The notes beneath the pieces were generated by a model. That model saw only the letters and a program-made list of their open reading frames with translations, did no database searches and was not told the origin of the DNA. A stretch of 64,000 nucleotides of DNA, taken from Pleuronectes platessa. Its lineage: Eukaryota; Chordata; Actinopteri; Pleuronectiformes; Pleuronectidae. The stretch is taken from positions 14,578,228 through 14,642,227 of the forward strand of contig NC_070634.1 of NCBI RefSeq assembly GCF_947347685.1, read 5' to 3'. Numbering within the stretch: the stretch's first letter is position 1; each line of letters begins with the position of its first letter. The position numbers and the translations under genes are program-made. Positions 12,351 through 22,820 of the stretch are shown here, one piece after another.

Positions 12351-14765
12351 CAGGGGTGTCCAAACTTTTTGCAAAGAGGGCCAGATTTGATAAAGTGAAG
12401 AGGCCCGGGGGCCAATAGTTTCTTCTGATGTTTTTTAACCACAAAAGTTGCATGCAAATATACACTGCTATAGAACAATAAATAAAAATAAAAATTCTGT
12501 ATGCTATACAGACTCACTGTGCTGTACCTTGTGTACTCTAATGACGGGAAGGACACGACATGGCAGGTACTGCAGACAATAGCTGCAGCTCGCTTTATTG
12601 CCCAAAACATTTATATCTGGAGACTCAGATAACATTGAACTATATACATTACATTTCCATGAGTTAGATCAAAATCTTTGCCTCATGGTAATTTTAAAGT
12701 TCAAAACACTCAATTTCAGATTGATCAAGAAACCTGTAACTTGCTGACACTAATGAGAAGGGTGATGTTGAGATCTGGATTTCACTAAAGAGGGCAGGTC
12801 TGGTTTGAGGGCAGTGGTTGGGATCCGTAAAATGTCACGTAAGTGGGAGTCACTCAGTCTTGACCTCAATCGGTTCTTGTTCAAGTTCATGACAGAGAAT
12901 GTCTGCTCACACAAATATGTTCTCGAAATCTGCCTTTATCCAGCTGCCCGTAAAAGTCAACGAGAGAAAGCTGCAGGTGTTTGGCGTGACACTAGTCACA
13001 CTGCAGTTCAATGAGCTCCAGCTGCAGCTGTGGAGGAGCATCATCAGGGTCCACGGAGAAGGGAGAAGAAAAAAGCAACATGTCCTTTTCAATAACTGCA
13101 AAATCCTGAAAGCGTTTGTTGAATTCCACAGAAAGAGATGCGATAGCTGTTGCATAACTCTTCATTTGCACACCGATGTTGTCCTGTAGGAAACTGTCAA
13201 TAACCTCTTTCAAAGCTGTGAAGTGCGCGGTGCAGGGCTCTGCTTGGGACAAGTGTCTTTGGAAAAGTTGCAGTTTTGTTCTAAAGGCCTTGATGTGAGC
13301 GTATAGCTGGCTCACCACTGCATCTCGTCCTTGAAACTTAACATTCAGCCCATTCAGATGCTTCGTTATGTCAACCAAAAAAGCCAAATCAGCCAGGCAT
13401 ATAGGGTCGGACAATTCTTCCATCGGCTGCCCCTTTTCACCTAAAAACATTCTAATTCCCTCTCTGAGAGAGAAAAATCTCTGCATTGCGGACCCCCGAC
13501 TTAGCCACCTCACATCATTGTGATAAATTACATCTCCATATTCAGCTTGGATGTCAAGCAAGAACTGCTGAAACTGTCGGTGGTGAAGAGCTTTAGCGCG
13601 AACAGAATTGATTACCTTTACAACTGGTTTCATAACATGATCACATTTGAGATGTTTGGCACAGAGAGCCTGCTGGTGAATTATACAGTGGAGTTTTATA
13701 GCGTTACCTCCTTCGCTGACTTTATTGCGGATCAGTGTGGACAATCCACGTTGCTCACCAGTCATGGAAGGCGCACCATCGGTAATGATACCAGAAACTT
13801 TACTCCACGGTAGTTTCATATCATCCACAGCTGAACAAAGAGAAGCGAATAGATCCGTTCCTCTAGTTTGGTCCTTAAGGCTTTGGAGGTCAAGCAGCTC
13901 CTCTGTTACTTTCATGTTGTCCTCAACTCCTCTTAAAAAAATCAAGAGCTGGGCCGTGTCAGAAACATCGGTGCTTTCATCGCAGGCTAATGAGAAATAA
14001 TCAAAAGTCACTCCCCTGTCCCTCAGTTGTCTCTGAATATCTGACGATATGTCCTCGACTCTCCATGCCACAGTGTTACGTGCCAGGCAAACATTCATAA
14101 ATTCTTGCTTCTTCTCGGGGCAAATGTTCTCCACCATTTTCATGACACAGTCCTTGATAAATGTACCTTCACTAAAAGCTTTGCCATGTTTGGCTATTAA
14201 CAAGGCCACTTCGTAGCTTGCTGTGGTGATATTTTCATTTGACTCACGGGCCCGCGTGAAGAATCTCTGTTGTGTTGCTAGAGAAGCTTGCAGGTGCTTC
14301 ACTATTTCAGCACGGTCACTCCCTGTTAGCTTGTCATATTTTTCAGCATGTTTCGTCTGGTAGTGTCTCTTTACGTTGAACTCCTTAAACAAAGCAACCT
14401 TCTCTTCACAAATGAGACAAATACAATTGCCTCGAGTTTCTGTGAAAAAGTATTCGAACTCCCATCTCTCTTGAAAGCGGCGGCCCTCTGTGTCAACTTT
14501 CCTCTTCTTCGGTGCGTTCGCCATGGTAGAAATGAGCGGAGATGTGAGCGCTGCAAGGAAACAGATCCCCAGCCTGATTGCAGAGACTGCAATAATGTGA
14601 TGCTGCCCCAATGTGGTGAAAAGAGGAATTACACTTTAAAAATGTATGATTTATTTTTTCATACAACGGGCCACATTCCATTATATTTTTAGAATATGCC
14701 GCGGGCCAATACAAAATGGTTCGCGGGCCGCAGTTGGCCCGCGGGCCGGACTTTGGATGCCCCTG
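12351..14765 (-). mobile_element. hAT DNA transposon, complete ends
   Basis: The termini are 'caggggtgtccaaactttt' at the left and '...ggactttggatgcccctg' at the right. The 8-bp duplication gtctatag flanks both (12343-12350, 14766-14773). Units 2-4 carry the empty site 'aaaggtccatagtgg' (near 23783, 32319 and 40514), so the element entered unit 1 only. It carries one minus-strand transposase gene, damaged near its C-terminus. Confidence 0.95.
12780..14524 (-). pseudogene. hAT transposase (GTF2IRD2/ZBED-like), internally deleted
   Basis: The natural start is the ATG at 14524 (MANAPKKRKV). The frame runs to a TAG at 12992, giving about 510 residues. It has a BED-like zinc finger near residues 30-60 (CLICEE, then KRHYQTKH) and the hAT catalytic core, with DESTD, ITDGAPSMTG, LHCIIHQQALC and DVRWLSRG visible. 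This is the lineage from which vertebrate GTF2IRD2- and ZBED-like host genes arose. The frame stops after LELIELQCD. The C-terminal dimerisation motif (CEQTFSVMN, NKNRLRSRLSD) is still readable on the same strand near 12800-12905 but in a different frame, with part of the segment between them lost. The encoded enzyme is therefore probably inactive. Confidence 0.85.
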
Positions 14766-14774
14766 GTCTATAGT

Positions 14775-15337
14775 GTTTAGGGTTAGGGCCAGGATACATG
14801 GTTAGGTTTTAAGCAGAGAGAACTTGGGCTAGGTTTAGGCAATAGTAGAGGAGACTTGGGTTTAGACATGGGTTAAAAGGGTTAGGATTAGGGAAATAGG
14901 CCACTGCAAGTCTTATTTCGTCAATTTTGGAGGTTAGGTTTAGGCAAGGGTCCATAGTGGTTAGGGTTAGGGCAAGATTCTAAGTTTAGGTTTAGGAAGA
15001 GAGAGTGTGTGAGTCAGGTTTAGGCAATAATAGAGTCGTTTTAGGTTTAGGCTCGGGTAGAAGATGGTTAGGATTAGGGCCCTAGTCCAAGTCCAGGATT
15101 CTAAACCCACTGTACACTCTATGAATTGGGTCTCTTGGGTGCTGAATATTACCTTCATTCTAATTAAATGCCCCATGCTGTTTAGAAGTCATGAAATATT
15201 CACAAAATGTTGAATTTATTTTAACATTCAGGCCAAATGGTTCTTAACCCTAACCCTAACCCTTCTCTCCATTTTCCTTCTTTCTATATCGGTCCATGAC
15301 AAATTGAATTGGAGGGTTAGGGTTAGGGTTAGGGTTA
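14775..15337. repeat. Telomere-like DNA: degenerate TTAGGG and two short perfect arrays
   Basis: From about 14775 to 15090 the sequence is full of 'ggttagg', 'tttagg' and 'gttaggg' phrases at irregular spacing. At 15245-15262 there are three perfect CCCTAA repeats, and 51 bases later, at 15314-15337, four perfect GGGTTA repeats in the opposite strand sense. The degenerate part recurs in every unit; the perfect arrays occur only here. Confidence 0.85.
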
Positions 15338-15949
15338 TTTCAATGGGCTTTCTATTTTAAAGCCCATTGAAATAAAGGCCTTTGACATTTTTCAAACTAT
15401 TTTGAGAGCCTGGACCTTGATTCTTCATGCCATTGTTCTTTGGACAGAAGTTTTCCAAATTGTCTTTTCACCAAAGTAGTTAACCAAAGTAAATAAAAGT
15501 ATAGAAAGAGATGGAATGTGTTGTTCACTCACTGATTGCTCACTTTGTGTATATGTGTGTTTGAGTGTGTGTAGGAAGATAAAGACAAGCTTTCATATTT
15601 CTACTATAATAACAGTAACACGTTTATTCGTCCTTGGCAGAGATACACACACACTCTGTATGTCATGTGTCATTCTAGTTCTTAATGTATGAATCTTCCT
15701 ATATTGTCACATCTCACAGACTTGAGTTCAGCAAAGCTTTATTTTTCTTCCGCATGTGAATAATCTTAACAATTTCATTGATGACTTATTCCCTGATCGT
15801 CTCTACAGGGACATAAATGACCAAGGCAGCTGAGTTGCCTTCAATAAATTGATTAAACAGATTGTCCATCTCAGAATATTAACCATATTCAATTCAAACA
15901 GTGTAGATAACAGTTTGCATTCAAACCATGACACAAACGAACATTTATC

Positions 15950-17545
15950 TGAACATGAAATATTAACAAAATTGTTGAATTTATTTGAACATGTAGGCCA
16001 ATTGGTTCTTCCATCTTCTCTCAATTTTTCTTTCGTTCTATATCGGTCCAGGACAGGGGATTGTGTTCCATGAAAGATGAAGTGTTTGACTAGAGGAGTA
16101 TTTGTGATTTGTTGTGTCTCACTTTATACCTGTGTTGTACCATTCTTGTGGCTATGGATTTTTTGTTTCTCCTACAAACTGTTTTCCACATTTTTCACAG
16201 AATATTATGTACACGCAATTGGACGTCTGTGGTGTGAAATGCTGTGAAATTATTAAATTGATCTTGGTGTGTGTGTCTCTTACGAATTTAAGTTTACAAA
16301 ACACTTGTAATAACATATTGTTTTTCTTGCGACGCATTAGTGTGAGTCATGCCTTAACTAGCAGGACTTTTAAGTTCGTATTCCTCCTTTGAACCAAAAT
16401 TACTTGGAATCTGTCCAGTAATCCTTGATCTTGTGTCATTGTTCATTACTCCAATCATAGTAGAGAATGTTGTAATAAGAGGAATCATTTCTCTATCTGT
16501 TTGTGTTTTTTGTTCTTTATAGTTTTTTTAAACAGTGTCTTAAAAATTATCTTGAAAATCCCCTATTTCGTAGAGAATTAAACCGTTTTTTGACTGCCGC
16601 TGTGAAATTGAATTGCGTGTACATATTCTGCGTAAACTCACCAGCTGTGACTTTATTAGTCCCATGTAGGTGTGTCTGGGATGAAAGCTCGTTTTTAAGA
16701 GCAGTGCATGTGTATCAGTGTCCTTAAAAATAAACCTTGATGTCCAATTTATGCGATGTGTGAATGTCGGTACCTTGAATACCGTGGTGTCCAGAAAGTC
16801 CACAGACTGGTCATTTAAAGAGTACTTAAGAGTGATGTGTTCATTATATTAACAAATTCATCAAACTCCTCCTTGGAGTGCGTCCAAATCCCCCACATGT
16901 CATCTAAATATTTATTATAATGGAGTGGCTATTGGGGCATTTTGCAAGGTCTCCAATCTGCTGTGAAAATCTTGGCTCAGGCGGGTACGAATTTTTTACC
17001 CATCGCCGTCCCTTTGATTTGTACATAACATTGTCCATTAAACTCAATGTGAGATGATTTCCAATAATTGTAATAGTGCCGGATCCAGCCTTTTCATGTT
17101 AGGATATTTCTTAATTTTGTTTTTCACAGCCAATAGTCCGGCTTTGGTATCAATATTGGTATATAAGCTGTCTATATCCATTGTGAAGAATAATGAATTT
17201 GGAGGGATTTGTTGGTTTTTAACAATGTCTGATAAGTGATATGTATCTTTAATATGTGATGGGTGTTTTATGGATAATGGATTGAGACAATAATCGATAA
17301 ATTCTACTGTTTGGTACGTTTCACTTCCACAGTCGGATACAATTGGACTTCAAGTGGTACAGTCCACTTTCTGCATCCTTACGAATTTTTGGGAGCATGT
17401 AAAATCTCCTAGCCCTCGTTTGGCTCTCCCTTTTTAAATATTGTTTTTGTTTATTTATAAATTCATTCTTGTGTAAATCATTTAAATTATGTGAGGGACA
17501 GGTATGGTAGTTCTGGAGATGAAGATCAGTTGTCAAGGAGATGTT
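15950..17545 (-). mobile_element. Penelope-like element, degenerate, unit 1
   Basis: Read on the minus strand, the fragments fall in Penelope order. The reverse transcriptase opens with RRFYMLPKIRKD (17410), then MDIDSLYTNI, the catalytic YLDD, and TSFHPRHTYMGLIKSQL (16700). A GIY-YIG endonuclease follows, with CVYIIFCEKCGKQFVGETKN (16230). Several stops and frameshifts interrupt it, so it is inactive. Penelope elements are distinguished from other retroelements by the RT plus GIY-YIG pair. It lies antisense to, and immediately upstream of, the truncated dzip1 copy. Confidence 0.85.
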
Positions 17546-17559
17546 TAAGCTTCACTTTT

Positions 17560-17845
17560 ATTGTCGTCTTCATATCTTCAAGCTCCTTCTACAACTCTTC
17601 CTCTCTGGCTCTTGCTGTGTTAACAGACATCCTCATGTTGACACAGTCACTTCTGGCCTGATACAGATGTGAGGCAGTAGAGTCCATGTGCTTCTTCAGA
17701 GTAGTGTTTTCAGCAGTCAGCCGACTCTTCAGAGCGCGTTTACTGCAGCTAGAGCAGCGCTTTCTGCAGCCTGTTTTTTCAGAGCAGCTTTCTCTGCCAC
17801 ACGCTCCTTTACAACTGCGTTCTTAGCAGTCAGCTTCTTTCGTGA
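17560..17845 (-). other. Coiled-coil-like minus-strand segment of unknown origin
   Basis: Between the Penelope RT and the dzip1 exon 1 tail, the minus strand reads as Lys/Glu/Ala-rich heptad-like sequence (KKLTAKNAVVKERVAEKAAL, then LTAENTTLKKHMDS in another frame). A stop and a frameshift interrupt it. It recurs in all units (25823-26108, 34363-34650 and 42558-42845). It may be an N-terminal part of the Penelope element or a captured host fragment; I do not recognise it. Confidence 0.4.
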
Positions 17846-20800
17846 GCGACCTGCAGTCCAAGCTGCTCCTCTGTAGCCATAAGGTAAGCTGCTTGGAGCG
17901 CTAACAGCTCAGCTAACAGAGGAGGCTCAATAACTGATGTACACTGACCTGTTTCCTCAGTAATGGTAGTTGTCTTATACAATGTAATCAATAATGTTTT
18001 CTCTTTCTTTCTTTCTTTCTTTCTTTTAGTGTAACATTTGTAAGAAAGGCTTCTTTACGCCACAATTCCTTCAGAGTCACGTGCAACGCCGTCATCCTGA
18101 GGACCATGAGATGAGAAGTCCACCTGACACAAAGACAGAGAGAGAGAGAGGAACATAAGTAAAGTCAGATACACGTAACGTTGCGTCTTCTACCTCAACA
18201 TGAGGAGGTAGAAGACGGAGCCCTTGTTTTTCTGCTTCTAAAAGACTGAATGTTGTAGCTATTATGGTGTTTGTTTTGGATTGATTTGAGCACCATCATG
18301 TAAACAACAATCCCTTGTGGGCAGATGAGGGAAATTCCCTCGGTGCCACCACCTGTTGTTGCTACGTTTTCCACTGCATGTAGCGTAATGGTGTGATCTT
18401 GAGTGTAATGAGGTAAAAGACGTCTTCGCTTTCTGGTGCAACAATAATGAAAGTTTTAGCTGTTAAAGTTCTTATTTAAGATGGATTTAAACAGGATCAA
18501 GCCATCAACGATCTCTCGTGGCCACTGAGGCGCGACCCGCGGGACGCCAGTTTGAAAAAGGGTTCAGAACAGAGTCTTGTCTTTTACCTGTAGATGAGCT
18601 TTTAATTAATGCAAGACTCTTATTCTTTCCTCCAGAGCTGCAGTCGGATCGTGACATGAAATCCAAGATCGATATTCTCAAGACGGAGATCAGCGGATTG
18701 AAGGAGATGAACGTTCAGCAGCAGAACCTGCAGCTCAAAACGGCTCAGGTAAGAAAAGCAGAACATCAGAGAACCTTGTACGAACAGACTTGTTGTTACG
18801 TGGTAGTAACGAGTGATTAAGGAAAACTTGATGCATTTATTACCTTTCTCTGATTTAAAATTTTCAAGCACAATTCATGTGAACGCTGTCTGCTGTTATT
18901 CAAATTAAGTTAATTATTTTGCATGTTAGTTGAAGCTGCTTGACGACTCCTGGCAGAAAATGTACAGAGATAGTTACCAACTGATTTGAAGTGAGGTTGA
19001 TCAGATTTTGAAAACTGATTTGGGGAAATAGTTCTCTCTGTAATCTTGTTGAAGCTCCCACTCTTATAACAGGCACTTGTGATTACACTGTTTTTTTGTG
19101 TAATTCCAGGAGAAGCGACTTGAGAGCGAGCGAGAACAACTCAAGGCTGAGGAGAAGGTTCGCTTTGAGCGAATCCAAGCCGACTCTGCTCAGTCACAGG
19201 CACAGCTCCTCCTAAAGCTGGAGCAGCAGCTGAAGAAGCAGCTCAGTGGCGCAGGGAGCTGATATTTTACAACCTAGAAATGAGTGAAGTGATGTGATAA
19301 CACAAAATGCTTAAAATATTTGTGAGTTTCTGTCAGAGTTGGCGCATGTGAAATATTAAACAAGCAGTCTAAGAACAGCCCTGTTGTAAAACACATCCTC
19401 TTCATGTTCTCCAGCTGCTGGACGAGCTGAGCAGAGTTCGGTCGTCTGTGTCCGGAGAGCAGGAGATTGAACGGAGGCTGCAGGAGATGCAGCTTTCCAT
19501 TGAGGCTCTGAGGAAGCAGAAGATGGAACAGAGGCTGCAGGAGATGCAGCTTTCCATTGAGGCTCAGAGGAAGCAGAAGATGGAACAGAGGCAGGAGATG
19601 CAGCTTTCAATTGAGGCTCAGAGGAAGGAGAAGATGGAACAGAGGCAGGAGATGCAGCTTTCCATTGAGGCTCAGAGGAAGCAGAAGATGGAAAAGAGGC
19701 AGGAGATGCAGCATTCCATTGAGACTCTGAGGAAGCAGAAGATGGAACAGAGGCAGGAGATGCAGCTTTCCATTGAGGCTCAGAGGAAGCAGAAGATGGC
19801 AAAGAGGCAGGAGATGCAGCATTCCATTGAGACTCTGAGGAAGCAGAAGATGGAACAGAGGCAGGAGATGCAGCTTTCCATTGAGACTCTGAGGAAGCAG
19901 GAGATGGAACAGAGGCAGGAGATGCAGCTTTCCATTGAGACTCTGAGGAAGCAGGAGATGGAACAGAGGCAGGAGATGCAGCTTTCCATTGAGACTCTGA
20001 GGAAGCAGGAGATGGAACAGAGGCTGCAGGAGATGCAGCTTTCCATTGAGGCTCTGAGGAAGCAGGTTAATAACACACACTCTCACTCTCAGTCATCGCT
20101 GCCCCGTGCAATTTTTTTGATCTGCCCAATTATTAAATCCAGCTCTAATAACAATACATAAAGACATAAAGAATGAATTCTGCTGAGATGTAAATGGCCA
20201 AGTCTCTTGCTGTCAGTGCAACTTTTTAGAGAATTTCACCAAACGCTCTCGTTTAATTTCATGAAAATCTCAAAGATTGTTTATCTTTTTCATGCATGAT
20301 CATGAGGTATAACTTGTGATGATTTGTTTCACTTGCAGATAATAAATATTTTCACGACTACAACCACCAAAGAAGTGGAAGTACCAGGTATGGATCCATC
20401 TCACTCATGTCTTCTTCAGAACAGAAACTGCTCATATGATCCTAATGCATTCATCTCATTGTGTTTTCCAGTGGTGGTCAGCGCACCAGCACCAGAGCCA
20501 GAACCAACGAGGGTTGGTCTTGGTGAGTACATCCTACTCCAAATGAGAACATTAAAACATGGTCACTCCCAGACAGGCTGAGCATGTGCTTCCCTGCATG
20601 ATGGATTTAATGCAGTTTAACAGCTGTACTGCTAACATATCCATGACCCCTCTTTGTTAACGCCTGTTTTATCTGACTCCCTCCCCCCCACTGACCTCAC
20701 GTGCCCGGCCAATTAGAGGAGCCAGTCTTTGCTGTTAACTTGGAGCCTATACAGGAGCTGTCAGAAGAGGAGAAAGGTAAAACAGAAATTGCGTACTCAT

Positions 20801-22820
20801 TTTATTTTATTTTGTTTTAGAATTTACCGTATGACGCCCAACATGTGTGATTGTCAACACAAGACTGACCGAGTGAGGTTTCTTTTACAGTCTCGAGCAG
20901 CGCCTCTGAGCCGGAACAGAGTCTGAGCGTGACGGTCAATGCTCTGAAGAGGAAGCCCAGCACCAAGAAGGAGAAGCGACGAAAGCTCGAGCGGGCCGCC
21001 TCAAAGAGACTGGAGGACCTGGGAGTCAAGCCCGTATGTTCTCACTATTAACGCCTCCTCTCTCCACAAAGTTTTGTTTTCGTGTCCGCGCTTCTGTTTC
21101 ATTTACGGACTACACCCTATGAGTGAGGATGAAGTCAGAATATAGGAGAACAAAATAGTTATTTAATGAGAAAGAGTAGCCTCTTTTCCTCACTTCCGGT
21201 TGACTTGCATACGGACACAGGCCCGCGTGTAAATGATCTATGAAAAGACATATAAGCTATGAAGAAACTCTTTCTCTAGACCTTCTTCCTTCTGCTTCTT
21301 CTCAGAATCAAAGTGGTGTGAAGAACAGGGAGTTCTCTTCCAGGATGGCCAAAGTGCATTCAGAGGAGGACAAAGCTGCAAAAGGGATGCCTGGATACTG
21401 GCGCTGTCGGGGGGAGCTCGACCGCAGCTTGGACGAGAAGAAGAGCGCGAGAATGAAGAGAGAAGCTCCTCCAGAGACTCGGGCTCGATCCAGACACGCG
21501 GTTCAAGGTATTTCCTCATACTGCGTCATCAGAAATCCTCTTTTAATTCTTATTCTGCTAACAGACCAATTTAAACCTCACCACACTGGACTTTCTATCT
21601 CCACTCATGGCCTTATATGACTGATTTGAAATTAAGTATTAGTTTCATTTAGATAAAGTGTAATTGGTTTTGACTGTGTATATCCAACACTCTCAGTCTA
21701 ATCTGTAAAAGCTTGTTGCCTGTCAGTGACTCTGGTGTCTGTATCTGCAGGCAGACAGTCCCAGACTCCCCAGCCAGCGCTGAGGGCCAAGAGCACCACC
21801 CCACCCAAGACATCTACGTCAGACAGCAGTGCTGCTCCGAGGACCTGCAAACTCATGTAAAAATACAAAACACACTGTGTTATTTTGAGATTTTCTAGTC
21901 TCCTCGACCACCATCACTCATACATCCCACTCTCATGGCAATTTGGGCTTCAGTGTCCTGCCTGAGGAGGAATGTAACCACTGGATAAATCAATTCTAGT
22001 AGGTTTGAGGAACACTTACAAACAAACTACTTCTCCCATCATGCATTTCACCTTTCCTGCAAGTATTTCAGTGTATCACAATGTACGTACACAATCAGTC
22101 ACATGTCTTGAAAATTATAACACCAAAAGTGTTTAAAATGGGATGATGATGGTTTTAAAACACAACCTTTCTGTTGAAATGCAGGAAAACGGGGATCAGA
22201 ATTGCAAAGTGGATAAGAGGAACTTCAAAAAAGGTTTGTGCTTAGTTTCCTGAAGTACAAACTCACACCATACGAGAAAAGATATGATTCTCTTCATCCA
22301 TCAAACTTCATCTGATCGATGTTAGTCACAGAAGTTGTGTGTTTATATTCAATAACGAGTTATTTTAAAAGTCTCAATTGTCATTTTTTTAATGAAGCGT
22401 TTTTAATCAGGTTAGGTCTTAAATATGATGCATTCACCTCGTGTGTCAATATGATGCCCGCTGTTTGTTTTTAGATAAAAAAATCCCTGTCCTTGCCAAA
22501 GAAGTGGTGCAGATGTTTGCAGAAAGAACAGAAGAGTGAGTCCGGGACTGGAAGCTCCTCGAAGAGCAGTGTGTCCTCCCTCGGTGACTTCAGCGACTCA
22601 GAGGAAACTATCAATAAAAGCAATAATCCCAGTCCAATCTCCAGCCGCTCAAGTATGGACTGAGTCCAGCTGAGCAGGTGACGCTCCGCCCAGCAGCTAT
22701 GCAAAGACCTCAGTCGCCTCCTCTGACGTCTACAGCTGATGCCAGAATAACCACATTTTATACTTCTGCTAATAGAGACATGAATACTTAAGATGTTTCT
22801 ACAATCATACTGTAAATAAA
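17841..22820 (+). CDS. dzip1: dzip1-derived gene copy 1, 5'-truncated and with expanded repeat
   Basis: Exons, named after the 49-53 kb copy, are: exon 1 tail 17841-17883, exon 2 18030-18114, 3 18636-18748, 4 19110-19241, 6 19415-20065, 7 20339-20387, 8 20472-20522, 9 20717-20776, 10 20891-21033, 11 21306-21507, 12 21751-21856, 13 22185-22233 and 14 22475-22663, then AATAAA at 22815. Exon 2 keeps the C2H2 finger (CNICKKGF, H-x5-H) but its donor is lost (GAGAAGT for GTAAGT). The exon 4 donor GT is CT, so the frame would read on to a stop at 19262. Exon 5 is deleted. Exons 6-14 join in one open frame of 499 codons, ending in a Ser-rich acidic tail (SSVSSLGDFSDSEE). Skipping exon 4 would keep frame from exon 3, which has an in-frame ATG. 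DZIP1 is a basal-body coiled-coil protein needed for ciliogenesis and Hedgehog signalling. This copy lacks the N-terminal domain and could be a pseudogene. Confidence 0.65.
19475..20065 (+). repeat. Coding minisatellite, 11 units (54/57 bp), dzip1 copy 1 exon 6
   Basis: Eleven in-frame repeats encode RLQEMQLSIEAQRKQKMEQ-type units. Nineteen-residue units lie at the start and end, and 18-residue units (lacking the first Leu) in between. Middle units alternate EAQRKQK and ETLRKQE variants. The period is not a multiple of 7, but the composition is strongly coiled-coil-like. No stop occurs on the antisense strand either, producing a long false frame. Confidence 0.9.

Noticed and set aside
14775..15337. 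True chromosome end or end-to-end fusion point
   Set aside because: Only three and four perfect repeats occur, in the orientation opposite to a fusion, with single-copy and array sequence on both sides.
16152..16337. Small plus- and minus-strand frames within the unit 5' halves taken as host genes
   Set aside because: They fit the order of Penelope RT and GIY-YIG domains with shared stops, so they are one dead element.
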